Positions 33,536 through 41,849 of a DNA stretch of 64,000 bases are shown piece by piece. Source of the stretch: an uncultured Oscillospiraceae bacterium. Its GTDB lineage: Bacteria; Bacillota; Clostridia; Oscillospirales; Ruminococcaceae. Numbering within the stretch: the stretch's first letter is position 1; each line of letters opens with the position of its first letter. The stretch is from assembly GCA_934526065.1 (NCBI GenBank), contig CAKSZX010000001.1, positions 186,001 to 250,000 of the forward strand. Reading direction: 5' to 3'. Under the pieces are notes generated by a model. The model was given only the letters and a program-made list of their open reading frames with translations. It searched no databases and had not been told where the DNA came from. Made by a program: the position numbers and the translations under genes.

Positions 33536-33539
33536 ACTC

Positions 33540-34025
33540 ATGCAGTTTAAAAGAAAACTGAAAAAATATATTATATCCCTGCTGTGTATGATTTTGGCGG
33601 CCTACGGTGCAATTTTCATAAAAGACAGCATAGATGCCAAAAACCCGGAAAAATCATTGCCGATTATTTCGGTTTCAACAGGGTACACGCCGCCTTATGT
33701 GGTTCGTGCCGGTTACGCATGGAATTTCGGCTTTAAAACAATAAGGTCACCGTATTTAAGTGCGGGAGATGTGCCTATGATGATTACCGACTGCCGGCCG
33801 GGAGAAACGATTGTGATAACATTTTCCGCCCCATACGAATTTGTGGATTTGTACATGGCACCTCAGCGGGAGGCCTTGTCGGAAAACAAATTTGATGTTC
33901 AGTACACATGGACAACTCCGGCGGAAGAGGGGGTTTACATTTACAAGATAGACGCCCACTTTACAAGCGGCGAGATGATATATTATTTTGCGGTACAGGT
34001 TAAAACGGCTAATTTAATAGCATAA
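33540..34025 (+). CDS. Hypothetical membrane-anchored extracytoplasmic protein
   Basis: A 161-residue protein I do not recognise. A basic start, KRKLKKY, precedes a hydrophobic helix at about 10-28, typical of a signal anchor. The rest is beta-rich, with YVVRAGYAWNFGFKT near 53, GDVPMMITDCRPGETIVITF and WTTPAEEGVYIYKIDAHF, which reads like a single Ig-like or beta-sandwich domain facing outside. It starts four bases after the AI-2E-family gene and is followed by a terminator, so the two form an operon. Confidence 0.6.
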   Translation: MQFKRKLKKYIISLLCMILAAYGAIFIKDSIDAKNPEKSLPIISVSTGYTPPYVVRAGYAWNFGFKTIRSPYLSAGDVPMMITDCRPGETIVITFSAPYEFVDLYMAPQREALSENKFDVQYTWTTPAEEGVYIYKIDAHFTSGEMIYYFAVQVKTANLIA

Positions 34026-34046
34026 ATTTGCAGATAAAACAAACAT

Positions 34047-34074
34047 AAGCCCCGGCAAAAGCCGGGGCTTTGAT
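34047..34074 (+). terminator. Intrinsic terminator after hypothetical gene
   Basis: Ten-bp stem AAGCCCCGGC/GCCGGGGCTT with AAAA loop; T-tract is short (TGAT). Confidence 0.75.
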
Positions 34075-34115
34075 ATTAGATATTATAAAATTTATTTTGG
34101 AGTGTAAATTAAATA

Positions 34116-35159
34116 TTAAACTTCCTGTGTGTGGCAATTTTCACGGAGCTGACTTTGCATATCGTCAAGGTGTTCTTTTGTCCAAAGAGCCATGGCGCCG
34201 CCTGTGTGTATAAACATTGCGCTTTCGCCGTCTTTTACAAATTCGCCGTGTTTAATGCAGTCCACAAATCCGCGGAATGTCTTACCGGTGTATGTCGGGT
34301 CAAGCATAATGCCCTCATTTTTTGCAAGCATTATAATGTACTCTCTTGTTGTCTTATCGGGCTTGTTGTATGCCTCGCCGGAGTAGGGCAAATCATCCGG
34401 GCCGTAGGCAATCTTTACATCTTTTTCGCAAATCTCAATGCCCATATTGTGGTACCGGCTTACTTCGTTGGCGTATTTTACAACATCTTTTTCCTTAACG
34501 CCTTTTTCAGCAGGGGAAACAGGCACGGCGATAATATCAAAAGGCGCATTGAAATATTTGGCGCCTAAAATCATACCAGCAAATGTTCCCATTGAACCTA
34601 CCGTGCAGAACACATGGTCGATTTTAAGATTTTGCTCTTTCATCTGATCCAAAATCTCTTTTACGCTCATTATGTATCCCACGGCACCCAAAAGGTTTGA
34701 GCCGCCCACCGGGACAACATATACCTTATCACCCTGAGCTTCGTATTTTTTAATCACATCTGCCGCTACATCGGCGGTTTTTGCCGGGTCTTTTACAAAA
34801 TAGATGTCTGCGCCCATCATGGCGTCAAGGTTTAAGTTTCCGGAAAGATAGCCTGTGTCGCCGCCGGATAAAACCAAAATCGGTTTTAATCCCAGTTTTA
34901 CCGCCGCACCTACCGTTGTTCTGCCGTGGTTTGTCTGGGTGCCACCAAAGGTCATAACCGCTGTATAGCCGCCGTCCAATGCCTCTTGCATCAGGTATTC
35001 AAGCTTTCTGGTTTTGTTGCCGCCGAAAGCCGGACCGGTGGTATCGTCACGCTTGATGTACAAGTTGCCCTTGCCCAGGAGCTTTGTCATATTTTCCATT
35101 TTTTCAATGGGTGTCGGGTAGTGGCCTAAGCTGACTTTTTTCAAATTTTCAACTGACAT
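34116..35159 (-). CDS. D-cysteine desulfhydrase / ACC deaminase family PLP enzyme
   Basis: A 347-residue fold-type II PLP enzyme. The PLP lysine is K49 in FGGNKTRKLEY, preceded by NLYIKRDDTTGPA; VVPVGGSNLLGAVGY near 155-170 and the phosphate-binding CTVGSMGTFAGM near 190 complete the site. The family includes D-cysteine desulfhydrase (releasing pyruvate, ammonia and sulfide) and 1-aminocyclopropane-1-carboxylate deaminase. D-cysteine or another D-amino acid is more likely in this lineage. It is monocistronic, with AAAGGAAG upstream. Confidence 0.85.
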   Translation of the reverse strand: MSVENLKKVSLGHYPTPIEKMENMTKLLGKGNLYIKRDDTTGPAFGGNKTRKLEYLMQEALDGGYTAVMTFGGTQTNHGRTTVGAAVKLGLKPILVLSGGDTGYLSGNLNLDAMMGADIYFVKDPAKTADVAADVIKKYEAQGDKVYVVPVGGSNLLGAVGYIMSVKEILDQMKEQNLKIDHVFCTVGSMGTFAGMILGAKYFNAPFDIIAVPVSPAEKGVKEKDVVKYANEVSRYHNMGIEICEKDVKIAYGPDDLPYSGEAYNKPDKTTREYIIMLAKNEGIMLDPTYTGKTFRGFVDCIKHGEFVKDGESAMFIHTGGAMALWTKEHLDDMQSQLRENCHTQEV

Positions 35160-35352
35160 ATTTTTCTTCCTTTCTCTGTCAAGCCTGCAAGGAGCGCAGG
35201 TTTATAAAATATCTTTGATTTCAGTATAACATTTGCACTTATTTTATTCTATTGAAAAAATAACTAATAAATTACGATTTTTTTAGTGCAGTTAAACATT
35301 GAATAACCGTACATTTTGCGATAAAATAAAAGAATTGAAAGGATTTTGTTTT

Positions 35353-36264
35353 ATGCGATATATTTTTGTTGTAAATCCTGCGGCAGGCAAGGATAAAAAG
35401 GCGTTATCACTTATTCCGGAAATACAAAAGGTGTGTAAAAAAGCCGGGGCAGAGTGTGAAATATACATATCAAAAAGCGGCGAGGGAATTACCGACTATG
35501 TGGGAAAATGCTGCGAAAAAGGCGAGGAAATTCGTTTTTACGCCATAGGCGGCGACGGAACCTTAAACCGGGTTGTAAACGGCCGGGTCGGTTGGCGGAA
35601 TGTGGCTGTGGGGGTTATTCCCCTGGGTACCGGCAACGACTTTATAAAAACGGTAAATTTGCCACGGGGAAAATTTTTTGACATAGAGGCGCAAATAAAC
35701 GGTGATGTACACCCCTGCGATTTACTTATGTACAACGGCAAATACAGCGTAAATATGGTGAATATCGGCTTTGATGCCGATGTTGCCGCAGATATGCCGA
35801 AGTTTAAAGGGGTAAGTTTTATAACAAACGATATGGCCTATAAGCTGGCCTTGTTTTATAACTTTACAAAAAAATTGGGCAGAGAGCTTGAAATTTACAC
35901 CGATGACAAACTTTTGTACAAAGGCGATGTTTTAATGTGCGCAATAGGCAACGGCATAAGCTGCGGCGGTGGTTTTTTGGTTACGGCAAAGGCCAAAACC
36001 GACGATGGGCTTATTGATGTAAGCGCAGTAACTCCGCCGCCCAGGTTGCAACTGCCCGGGTACATCAAATATTTTACCGCAGGCGTGCAGTTTGAAAGCC
36101 CAAAAGTACAGCCGTACATTCATTTTTCAAGATGTAAAACCGTTAAAATAACAGGTAAAAAGCCGTTTTCGGTTGTAAATGACGGGGAGAGCGAAAAACT
36201 TACCGAGATACAATGTAAAATTGTGCCCGGCGGATTTAATTTTATAATACCTAAAAACCGATAA
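35353..36264 (+). CDS. Diacylglycerol kinase/YegS family lipid kinase
   Basis: A 303-residue lipid kinase. MRYIFVVNPAAGKDKK starts the NAD kinase-like catalytic domain, the nucleotide loop AIGGDGTLNRVVNG is near 64-77 and GVIPLGTGNDFIKT near 90-103. The C-terminal beta-sandwich begins near 130, with VNIGFDADVAADM and GGGFLVTAKAKTDDGLIDV. The family phosphorylates diacylglycerol or related lipids at the membrane. AAAGGA precedes the ATG at 35353; an upstream in-frame start at 35299 has no ribosome site. Confidence 0.9.
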   Translation: MRYIFVVNPAAGKDKKALSLIPEIQKVCKKAGAECEIYISKSGEGITDYVGKCCEKGEEIRFYAIGGDGTLNRVVNGRVGWRNVAVGVIPLGTGNDFIKTVNLPRGKFFDIEAQINGDVHPCDLLMYNGKYSVNMVNIGFDADVAADMPKFKGVSFITNDMAYKLALFYNFTKKLGRELEIYTDDKLLYKGDVLMCAIGNGISCGGGFLVTAKAKTDDGLIDVSAVTPPPRLQLPGYIKYFTAGVQFESPKVQPYIHFSRCKTVKITGKKPFSVVNDGESEKLTEIQCKIVPGGFNFIIPKNR

Positions 36265-36270
36265 CACAGA

Positions 36271-36299
36271 AATCCCGGAGAAAAATCCGGGATTTTTTA
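36271..36299 (+). terminator. Intrinsic terminator of lipid kinase gene
   Basis: Nine-bp stem AATCCCGGA/TCCGGGATT with T run. Confidence 0.85.
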
Positions 36300-36352
36300 T
36301 GCACAAATTTTTTTGCCTGGGAATATATTAAACCAGTAAACGGGGTGATATA

Positions 36353-37009
36353 TTGACAGAGAAAAGCAAAAAGATTTATAAGGTGATGAGATTAAAAGAA
36401 AATGAAAAAGAAATTTTGAACGAGGCCTATAAAGACTACCAAAAGCTGTTTTTTTACCCATTTACAGGGGATATGACCGATGAAATTTTTATATTCGGGG
36501 ATTTTTGGCTTGTCCGTGGAGAAGAAAATCGGGTATTTTGTATTTTTCCGCCGATGATACCGTCATTTAAAAACTCCTTGGCCTATTGGGAAATTCACGA
36601 TTTAATAGGTGACGAGTTTGAAAATCGGCTTGTTATGGGTTATGTGGGCGGCAACATGGGGGTAAATTCTTCGTCTTTTGCGGCAATATTGCAAGGGGTT
36701 AAACTGGCCGGGGCAAAAAGCAAAAGCAATGTTGTGTTTTACACTCCGGTTTCTTTTGGGGCTGATTTTAAAACCCTGTTTGAAAACGGTTTTGTTTTAA
36801 AAGGCTTGCGTGGCCTTGATAATCTTGTGGCTCATTATATATTTTACGGTGAGTTTTCAACAGAGGAAAAGTCATATGTCGAAAAATATCACGCTAAAAT
36901 TGCAGACACAAAAGAAATATCAAAGCTGTGCGAAAAAGGGTTTGTGGGATTTGCCATAAGAAACGGAGAAATTTTATTCGGAGAGGAGAACCGCTGTGAC
37001 GAAAAGTGA
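36353..37009 (+). CDS. Hypothetical cytosolic protein
   Basis: A 218-residue protein that I cannot assign. It has no signal or membrane helix. It is rich in aromatic and charged residues; segments YKDYQKLFFYPFTGDMTDEIFIF and VMGYVGGNMGVNSSSFAAIL stand out, the latter with a Gly-rich turn. The start is TTG after GGGGTGA. It overlaps the dicarboxylate symporter gene downstream by 14 bases, so it is probably translationally coupled and might be an accessory factor. That role is inference from position only. Confidence 0.6.
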   Translation: MTEKSKKIYKVMRLKENEKEILNEAYKDYQKLFFYPFTGDMTDEIFIFGDFWLVRGEENRVFCIFPPMIPSFKNSLAYWEIHDLIGDEFENRLVMGYVGGNMGVNSSSFAAILQGVKLAGAKSKSNVVFYTPVSFGADFKTLFENGFVLKGLRGLDNLVAHYIFYGEFSTEEKSYVEKYHAKIADTKEISKLCEKGFVGFAIRNGEILFGEENRCDEK

Positions 37010-38228
37010 ATTTTTCAAGAATTACAAATTCCCCTTAATTCTTTTTGCATCAATACTGCTTGGCACTCTGCTTGGGTTGGCTCTCGGTGAAAAATCCGCC
37101 TTTTTGCGGCCTTTCGGGGATGTGTTTTTAAATCTTATGTTCTGTGCCGTTGTGCCACTGGTATTTGTGACCATTGCCTCGGCAGTAGGAAACATGACGA
37201 ATATGAAACGCCTGGGGAAAATTTTAGGGGTTATGCTCCGGGTATTTTTCATAACCGGTTTAATAGCGGCAGTTGTCATTATTATTGCGGTTAAAATTTT
37301 TCCGCCGGCAAAGGGAGTGGAAATTGCTTTGCAGTCATGGGAAGGGGAGAGTTCAACCACCCTGTCCCGGCGGATAGTAAACGCATTAACCGTGTCGGAT
37401 TTTAATCTTCTTTTATCCCGAAAAAATATGTTGCCGCTGATTATCTTTGCGGTAATGTTCGGCTTTTGTGTGGGTACATTGGGGGAAAACAACATAATTT
37501 CAAGGGGATTGGCCGCTTTAAACACTGTTATGATGAAGATGGTTAACCTGATTATGTTGTATGCCCCGGTGGGGCTTTGCGCCTATTTTGCCGGCTTGGT
37601 GGGGCAGTTCGGCCCACAGCTTATAGGTGCTTACGGCAGAGCCATGATTTTGTACTACCCCCTTTGCGTTGCATACTTTTTTATTGCCTTTTACGGTTAT
37701 TCTTATTTTGCGGCCGGTGGGCATGGGGTAAAGGCGTTTTTCGGCAATATTTTGCCCGTTGCCATAACATCACTTGCAACCCAAAGCAGTATAGCCTCTC
37801 TGCCGGTGAACTTTGAAAGCTGTGATAAAATCGGGGTAAAAAAGGATATAAGCGGCATAGTTCTGCCCATTGGCGCCACCATGCACATGGACGGCAGCGT
37901 GTTGGCAGCGGTTTTGAAAATTGCATTTTTATACGGAATTTTTGGCAAAGATTTTACCGGCGCAGGGGTTTACATAATGTCGGTGGTCATTGCTATATTA
38001 AGCGGAGTGGTGCTGTCCGGCGTGCCCGGCGGCGGCCTGGTTGGGGAAATGTTGATTGTAAGTTTGATGGATTTTCCGCCGGAGGCTTTCCCTCTCATAG
38101 CCACAATAGGTTTTTTGGTGGACCCGCCGGCAACCTGCCTGAATGTCTGCGGTGACACCGTTGCCTCTATGATGGTAAGCAGAGTTATAGACGGAGAAAA
38201 TTGGTATAGAGAAGATAAAAAGGCGTGA
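36996..38228 (+). CDS. Dicarboxylate/amino acid:cation symporter (DAACS family)
   Basis: A 410-residue sodium or proton symporter of the GltP/DctA family with about eight helices and two re-entrant loops. Signatures: FLNLMFCAVVPLVFVTI near 48, SLATQSSIASLPVNFESC (serine-rich HP1) near 250, GATMHMDGSVLAA near 292 with the usual conserved Asn changed to His (TMNxDG family motif becomes TMHMDG), and SGVPGGGLVGEML (HP2) near 341. Substrates are glutamate, aspartate or C4-dicarboxylates in the family. The GTG start overlaps the upstream hypothetical gene. Confidence 0.92.
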   Translation: MTKSEFFKNYKFPLILFASILLGTLLGLALGEKSAFLRPFGDVFLNLMFCAVVPLVFVTIASAVGNMTNMKRLGKILGVMLRVFFITGLIAAVVIIIAVKIFPPAKGVEIALQSWEGESSTTLSRRIVNALTVSDFNLLLSRKNMLPLIIFAVMFGFCVGTLGENNIISRGLAALNTVMMKMVNLIMLYAPVGLCAYFAGLVGQFGPQLIGAYGRAMILYYPLCVAYFFIAFYGYSYFAAGGHGVKAFFGNILPVAITSLATQSSIASLPVNFESCDKIGVKKDISGIVLPIGATMHMDGSVLAAVLKIAFLYGIFGKDFTGAGVYIMSVVIAILSGVVLSGVPGGGLVGEMLIVSLMDFPPEAFPLIATIGFLVDPPATCLNVCGDTVASMMVSRVIDGENWYREDKKA

Positions 38229-38231
38229 TAA

Positions 38232-38264
38232 AAATAAGCCGGCAATAATGCCGGCTGTATTTTT
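38232..38264. terminator. Terminator between symporter and minus-strand operon
   Basis: Eight-bp stem AGCCGGCA/TGCCGGCT with ATAA loop, T-rich on both sides, so it likely serves both convergent transcripts. Confidence 0.8.
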
Positions 38265-38281
38265 GTGTTATACATCTTTAT

Positions 38282-38635
38282 TTATTCTTTTTTTTGCTTT
38301 GATATTTTAATATCAATAAATATACCATATGCGATAAGCAATGCGTAGCTTACTATCCAAACTATCCACATTGTATTTGTTGCTCCGCCGCCCGGGTCGG
38401 TGCCTTTTTTCTGCAACAGCAAAGCAATCAAAAAGCTGACAACATAGCCCAATGACGCCATCCTTGCAGTGGAGTTGTGGTTTTTAATTATGGAAAAAAT
38501 AATTATAACCGCACCTATAAGTGCCAACATATCCGGCACATCTTTCATACTGTGGGCAGGCAAAAGCATAAATCTGCACATAGCCCAGCCAACAATCAAA
38601 TATATAATCGAATAGGCCTTGTAAAAAAAGTTCAT
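38282..38635 (-). CDS. Hypothetical small membrane protein
   Basis: A 117-residue protein with about four hydrophobic segments (AYSIIYLIVGWAMCRFMLL, LIGAVIIIFSII, LGYVVSFLIALLL and IVWIVSYALLIAYGIFI) and a basic C-terminal tail KISKQKKE. No family recognised. AAGGAGA precedes the ATG. It is the last gene of a minus-strand trio with a GNAT protein and a thiazoline-carboxylate-hydrolase-like protein. Confidence 0.65.
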   Translation of the reverse strand: MNFFYKAYSIIYLIVGWAMCRFMLLPAHSMKDVPDMLALIGAVIIIFSIIKNHNSTARMASLGYVVSFLIALLLQKKGTDPGGGATNTMWIVWIVSYALLIAYGIFIDIKISKQKKE

Positions 38636-38658
38636 ATATTCTCCTTGTTTTTATGTAT

Positions 38659-39384
38659 TTATATTTTTGAAAAATTCGTTACCATTGCCTCGGCTCTCAC
38701 GGCATCCGCCATTTCGTCGCCGTACATTTGGCGAAAATCCGCCATGGCTTTATCTCTTATTTTTGTGGCTTTGTCAAGGCCGGCTTTGTCCTGAATACCG
38801 ATGAACATAGCATTGAGCAAATGGGCGGTGTGGTACAAAAAGTCTTTTATTGTGTAAGATTCTATCCGTGGCTTTTGTGCAAAAAACTTTTGCGCTTCTT
38901 CGGAATTTTCAAAAGAAGAACCCAGCCACTCAAACCGGCACACATCTCCCCCTTGGGATAAAACACTGTTTATATTTATGCTTAATTCTCTGTTAAAGCC
39001 CTTTACAAGGCTTTTATCCACATAGGTGCAGTAATTTTTGCCGTATTCAAGCAAGCCTGCGTCCTGCCATGCTTGGCACCAACCGCAATGGGTGCAGTTT
39101 GTGGCATAGACAGGGGAAAGGCTTTTGACTTCTGTTTTGGAAAGTCCGCTTTTGTCTTTCCACTCGCCGTACAATAAATAGTTTCTCATATTCAAGGGCT
39201 GTTTGTCCTTTACCGCCCTTTGAGCCATACGCATACCACGCTGATAGCCGTAAATCTTTGTGCCGTTATCCGCCCGCTGGGCACCCTGCCGGCCATACAG
39301 TTCAACCGCCGCACGGTATATAAGAGCAAACAAAACGGCGTGCTGAGGTATGTCAAATTTATCCCTTATTTCCTGTTTGATCAT
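38659..39384 (-). CDS. L-2-amino-thiazoline-4-carboxylic acid hydrolase family protein
   Basis: A 241-residue protein resembling the ATC hydrolase family, which in Pseudomonas opens a thiazoline ring on the route to L-cysteine. Clostridial members are mostly uncharacterised. The supporting pattern is NCTHCGWCQAWQDAGLLEYG followed by YCTYVDKSLVKGFNREL and LSQGGDVCRFEW near residues 103-165, rich in conserved Cys and acidic residues. CGGAGGT lies before the ATG at 39384; an upstream ATG in the same frame lies ahead of that site. True activity is unproven. Confidence 0.65.
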   Translation of the reverse strand: MIKQEIRDKFDIPQHAVLFALIYRAAVELYGRQGAQRADNGTKIYGYQRGMRMAQRAVKDKQPLNMRNYLLYGEWKDKSGLSKTEVKSLSPVYATNCTHCGWCQAWQDAGLLEYGKNYCTYVDKSLVKGFNRELSININSVLSQGGDVCRFEWLGSSFENSEEAQKFFAQKPRIESYTIKDFLYHTAHLLNAMFIGIQDKAGLDKATKIRDKAMADFRQMYGDEMADAVRAEAMVTNFSKI

Positions 39385-39400
39385 AATTCTAACCTCCGAA

Positions 39401-39835
39401 TCAATCCTCAATATCCTTTTTCATCATTATGTGGGGAATACCTCCCTCGGAAAATTCCTCCCCATAGGTGATAAAACCGTGTTTTTCGTAAAAGGCTTTT
39501 TTCTCTGTTTTTGCTCCGAGAATAATCCTTTGTCCCATAAGTTTTCGGCATTTTTCCGTTGCATATGTCAAGGTTGCCCGGCCGCAGCCCTTGCCGCGTT
39601 CTTCCTTTAAAACGCAAAGCCTGCCTAAGTGCCAAAGGCCCACACTCTCCTGTACAAGTCGCACATTGGAAACCGGTTTGTCCCCCACATAGCCCACAAT
39701 GTGAATTGCCGTTGCGTCCCGGTGGTCAAATTCTTCGTCTTGTGTAAAACCGTCCTCCTGGCAAAATACAAGATACCTTATTGTGTAGCCGTCGGCCACA
39801 GCAGCATCTTTTGCGGTGTATTCCTTAAATTCCAT
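39401..39835 (-). CDS. GNAT family N-acetyltransferase
   Basis: A 144-residue GNAT acetyltransferase. The acetyl-CoA loop is in LKEERGKGCGRATLTYATEKC near 85-105 (consensus RGxGxG/A) and the end motif KKAFYEKHGFITYGEEF near 115-131. It is similar to ElaA-type small GNATs. I place the start at ATG 39835, because the predicted promoter sits at 39869-39897 and its transcript would begin downstream of the more distal ATG at 39877. Substrate unknown. It leads the minus-strand trio. Confidence 0.85.
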   Translation of the reverse strand: MEFKEYTAKDAAVADGYTIRYLVFCQEDGFTQDEEFDHRDATAIHIVGYVGDKPVSNVRLVQESVGLWHLGRLCVLKEERGKGCGRATLTYATEKCRKLMGQRIILGAKTEKKAFYEKHGFITYGEEFSEGGIPHIMMKKDIED

Positions 39836-39868
39836 TTGCAAGCCTGCCTTTACATTGTTTATAAACTG

Positions 39869-39897
39869 ATTATACAATATTACCGGGCTTAATTCAA
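39869..39897 (-). promoter_or_regulatory. Promoter of GNAT-ATC hydrolase operon
   Basis: On the minus strand TTGAAT (39897-39892) and TATAAT (39874-39869) with 17-bp spacing. Confidence 0.75.
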
Positions 39898-39905
39898 GAC
39901 GGCAA

Positions 39906-39936
39906 AAGTAAAACCGCCTTTTACGGCGGCTTACTT
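39906..39936 (-). terminator. Intrinsic terminator of bofA
   Basis: Hairpin with paired AAGTAA/TTACTT outer arms and CCGCC/GGCGG inner arms. On the minus strand it is followed by TTTTG just after the bofA stop. Confidence 0.7.
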
Positions 39937-40192
39937 AATAATTAAATAAAAGTTTCATAAACAGCATTCCCACAACTCCCGGCACCGAAAGCACTGTGGC
40001 AATGAATACCGTTGCAAAATTCAGCACTATGTAACAGCCGGTGTAGCCGCTTGTAAGGTTTACAAGCAACAGCCGTGCCAAACCGCTGCCGGCGCTTTTG
40101 GCAGCGGTTAAAAGTGGCTTGGCGGTTTTGCTTAGGGCAAAGCACACTGCCCCTGCCACGGCCAAAGCCGCCGCAATACATACAGTTGACAT
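39935..40192 (-). CDS. bofA: Pro-sigma-K processing inhibitor BofA family protein
   Basis: An 85-residue membrane protein of the BofA family: two hydrophobic segments with conserved LLLVNLTSGYTG in the middle and FATVFIATVLSVPGVVGM near the end. In Bacillus BofA holds the SpoIVFB protease inactive in the forespore outer membrane. Adjacent DUF2508 (YaaL) matches the Bacillus yaaL-bofA pair. TAGGAAT precedes the ATG. Confidence 0.85.
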   Translation of the reverse strand: MSTVCIAAALAVAGAVCFALSKTAKPLLTAAKSAGSGLARLLLVNLTSGYTGCYIVLNFATVFIATVLSVPGVVGMLFMKLLFNY

Positions 40193-40201
40193 ATTTTATT
40201 C

Positions 40202-40450
40202 CTACCGGGTGGATTTTTCATCCACCTGTTCCGACATTAGGGATTTTATCCCCGAAAGCAGATATTCTCTGTGCTTTGCCAAACTTAACATTTGGTAGAT
40301 TTGCGCCTCTATAAGCCGGTCTTCGGTTACAAATTCAAAAACCGTTTGACAGCTTTTTATTCTCTCGTCGCAAATTCGCAGTTCTTCTTTTAATTTTTGA
40401 ATATTTCTTTCTCTTTCGGACAATTCCTTTCTTTTCTTCAATAAGTACAT
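40202..40450 (-). CDS. DUF2508 (YaaL-like) protein
   Basis: An 82-residue helical, charged protein. The family is supported by the coiled segment (LSERERNIQKLKEELRICDE) and LIEAQIYQMLSLAKHREYLLSGIK near 46-70, plus immediate adjacency to bofA. Its function is unknown. GGGAGATG precedes the ATG. Confidence 0.78.
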   Translation of the reverse strand: MYLLKKRKELSERERNIQKLKEELRICDERIKSCQTVFEFVTEDRLIEAQIYQMLSLAKHREYLLSGIKSLMSEQVDEKSTR

Positions 40451-40547
40451 ACCAACATCTCCCGTATTAACTTTTTAGCTTTGAATATCCTGTTAAAACC
40501 ATTGTTGGTAATTTATTACATTTTATGCAAATACAGGAAAAACAGTA

Positions 40548-40570
40548 CAAAAAAAGGAGCCTTGCGGCTC
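40548..40570 (-). terminator. Intrinsic terminator of rodA-type gene
   Basis: GAGCC/GGCTC stem with a 4-nt loop and a run of seven T on the minus strand. Confidence 0.8.
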
Positions 40571-40575
40571 GATTT

Positions 40576-41685
40576 TTAATTGAATAGGGTTTTCGGGTTG
40601 TGGCGTGCAACGCTTAGCACAAAACCCATGGCACAATATGTGACTATTACGCTTGTGCCGCCGGCGGTAAACAGGGGCAATGTAACCCCGATAACAGGTA
40701 AGACAGAAAGGTTCATACCTATGTTTATAACCGTTTGAGCCATAAGCATGCCAAACACACCCACACAGATGAATGTACCCCTTAAATCCCGGCTTCTGCC
40801 GGCAATTTTTAATGTCCTGATCCAAAGGAACATAATAAGCCCCAAAACTATAACTATGCCCACAAAGCCGACACATTCCGCCATAAAGGAGAATATAAAG
40901 TCATTGTAAGCCAATGGGGTGGCGTTGTGGTTATCCGTAAAAAATCCCTTGCCCAAAATCCTGCCGGAGCCTATGGAAATTTTACCCATATTTTGCTGCC
41001 ACATGATTGTGGAATATTTGTCCGGGTCAAAAAGACCTAAAATTCTGTTCTTTTTGTACGGGTCCATTTTTGCCCAAATAAAAGGGCTTAAAGCCAACAA
41101 TCCGCCCCGGCAAATGGCTATAAATTTGCCGCTTACGCCGGCGGCAAAAAACATACAGGCAACCATTGCACAGTAGACCAGCAGCGTGCCGGAATCTCGC
41201 TGTATGGCAACAAAAGCCAAAGGAACGCAGGCGATGGCTATCAGTTTAAGCAAAGTTTTTATTTCGTTTATGTTGTTCCTGTATTTTTCAAGAAAATACG
41301 AAAGCATAAGTATCGTGCTTATTTTTAAAATCTCGCTGGACTGTAATGTCAAGCCGAAAGGCAACTGTATCCAAGCCTTATTTGTTGTGCCGGGAGGGGC
41401 AAAACCTATAAACATCGTCAAAATCATAAGGCCGCAAGAGGGGATAAAGTGCCATTTCCACTGCTCGCACCATTCTTTGTAGTCGAAGTGGGAAATTAAA
41501 ACAGCTAAAGCTACGCCGATAATGCTTGCTATGGCCTGCACCACAACAGTCCTGACAGATGTTATTAAATTCATGTGAGTGTATATGGCGTAAAGTGACA
41601 GTACAGACATAAAACTGCACCCTGCGCATATCGACAAAAAGACCAAATCCGTGTCTTTAAAAAAATTATTGTGATTACCGTTCAA
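40576..41685 (-). CDS. rodA: RodA/FtsW/SpoVE-type peptidoglycan glycosyltransferase
   Basis: A 369-residue SEDS-family polytopic membrane protein that polymerises lipid II. Signatures are WIQLPFGLTLQSSEILKI near 124 (RodA/FtsW WIxLxxxxxQPSE), AIQRDSGTLLVY near 160, the conserved Asp/Glu loop NDFIFSFMAECVGFVG near 262 and INIGMNLSVLPVIGVTLPL followed by FTAGGTSV near 320. It is on the short side, which suits RodA; a sporulation SpoVE role is possible. The start is TTG, eight bases after GGAGA. No PBP2 partner is nearby. Confidence 0.88.
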   Translation of the reverse strand: MNGNHNNFFKDTDLVFLSICAGCSFMSVLSLYAIYTHMNLITSVRTVVVQAIASIIGVALAVLISHFDYKEWCEQWKWHFIPSCGLMILTMFIGFAPPGTTNKAWIQLPFGLTLQSSEILKISTILMLSYFLEKYRNNINEIKTLLKLIAIACVPLAFVAIQRDSGTLLVYCAMVACMFFAAGVSGKFIAICRGGLLALSPFIWAKMDPYKKNRILGLFDPDKYSTIMWQQNMGKISIGSGRILGKGFFTDNHNATPLAYNDFIFSFMAECVGFVGIVIVLGLIMFLWIRTLKIAGRSRDLRGTFICVGVFGMLMAQTVINIGMNLSVLPVIGVTLPLFTAGGTSVIVTYCAMGFVLSVARHNPKTLFN

Positions 41686-41792
41686 TTTATTTCTCCATAA
41701 AAGTCAATTAAATTATTTGTTATCCTCTATATTAAAACACACTTTTTAATATTTTTCCATAAAAATATGATTAAATTATTAAATATTACGCT

Positions 41793-41820
41793 TTAACAAA
41801 AACATTTTTTGTGTTATCAT
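41793..41820 (+). promoter_or_regulatory. Probable promoter of tsaE operon
   Basis: TTAACA at 41793-41798 and TATCAT at 41815-41820, 16-bp spacer, each five of six to consensus. Confidence 0.6.
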
Positions 41821-41849
41821 ATATGTATTAAAAACCGGGAGGAGAAAAA

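Noticed and set aside
39836..39877. ATG at 39877 as start of the GNAT protein
   Set aside because: The predicted promoter's -10 box lies at 39869-39874, so that codon would not be transcribed; ATG 39835 fits family length.
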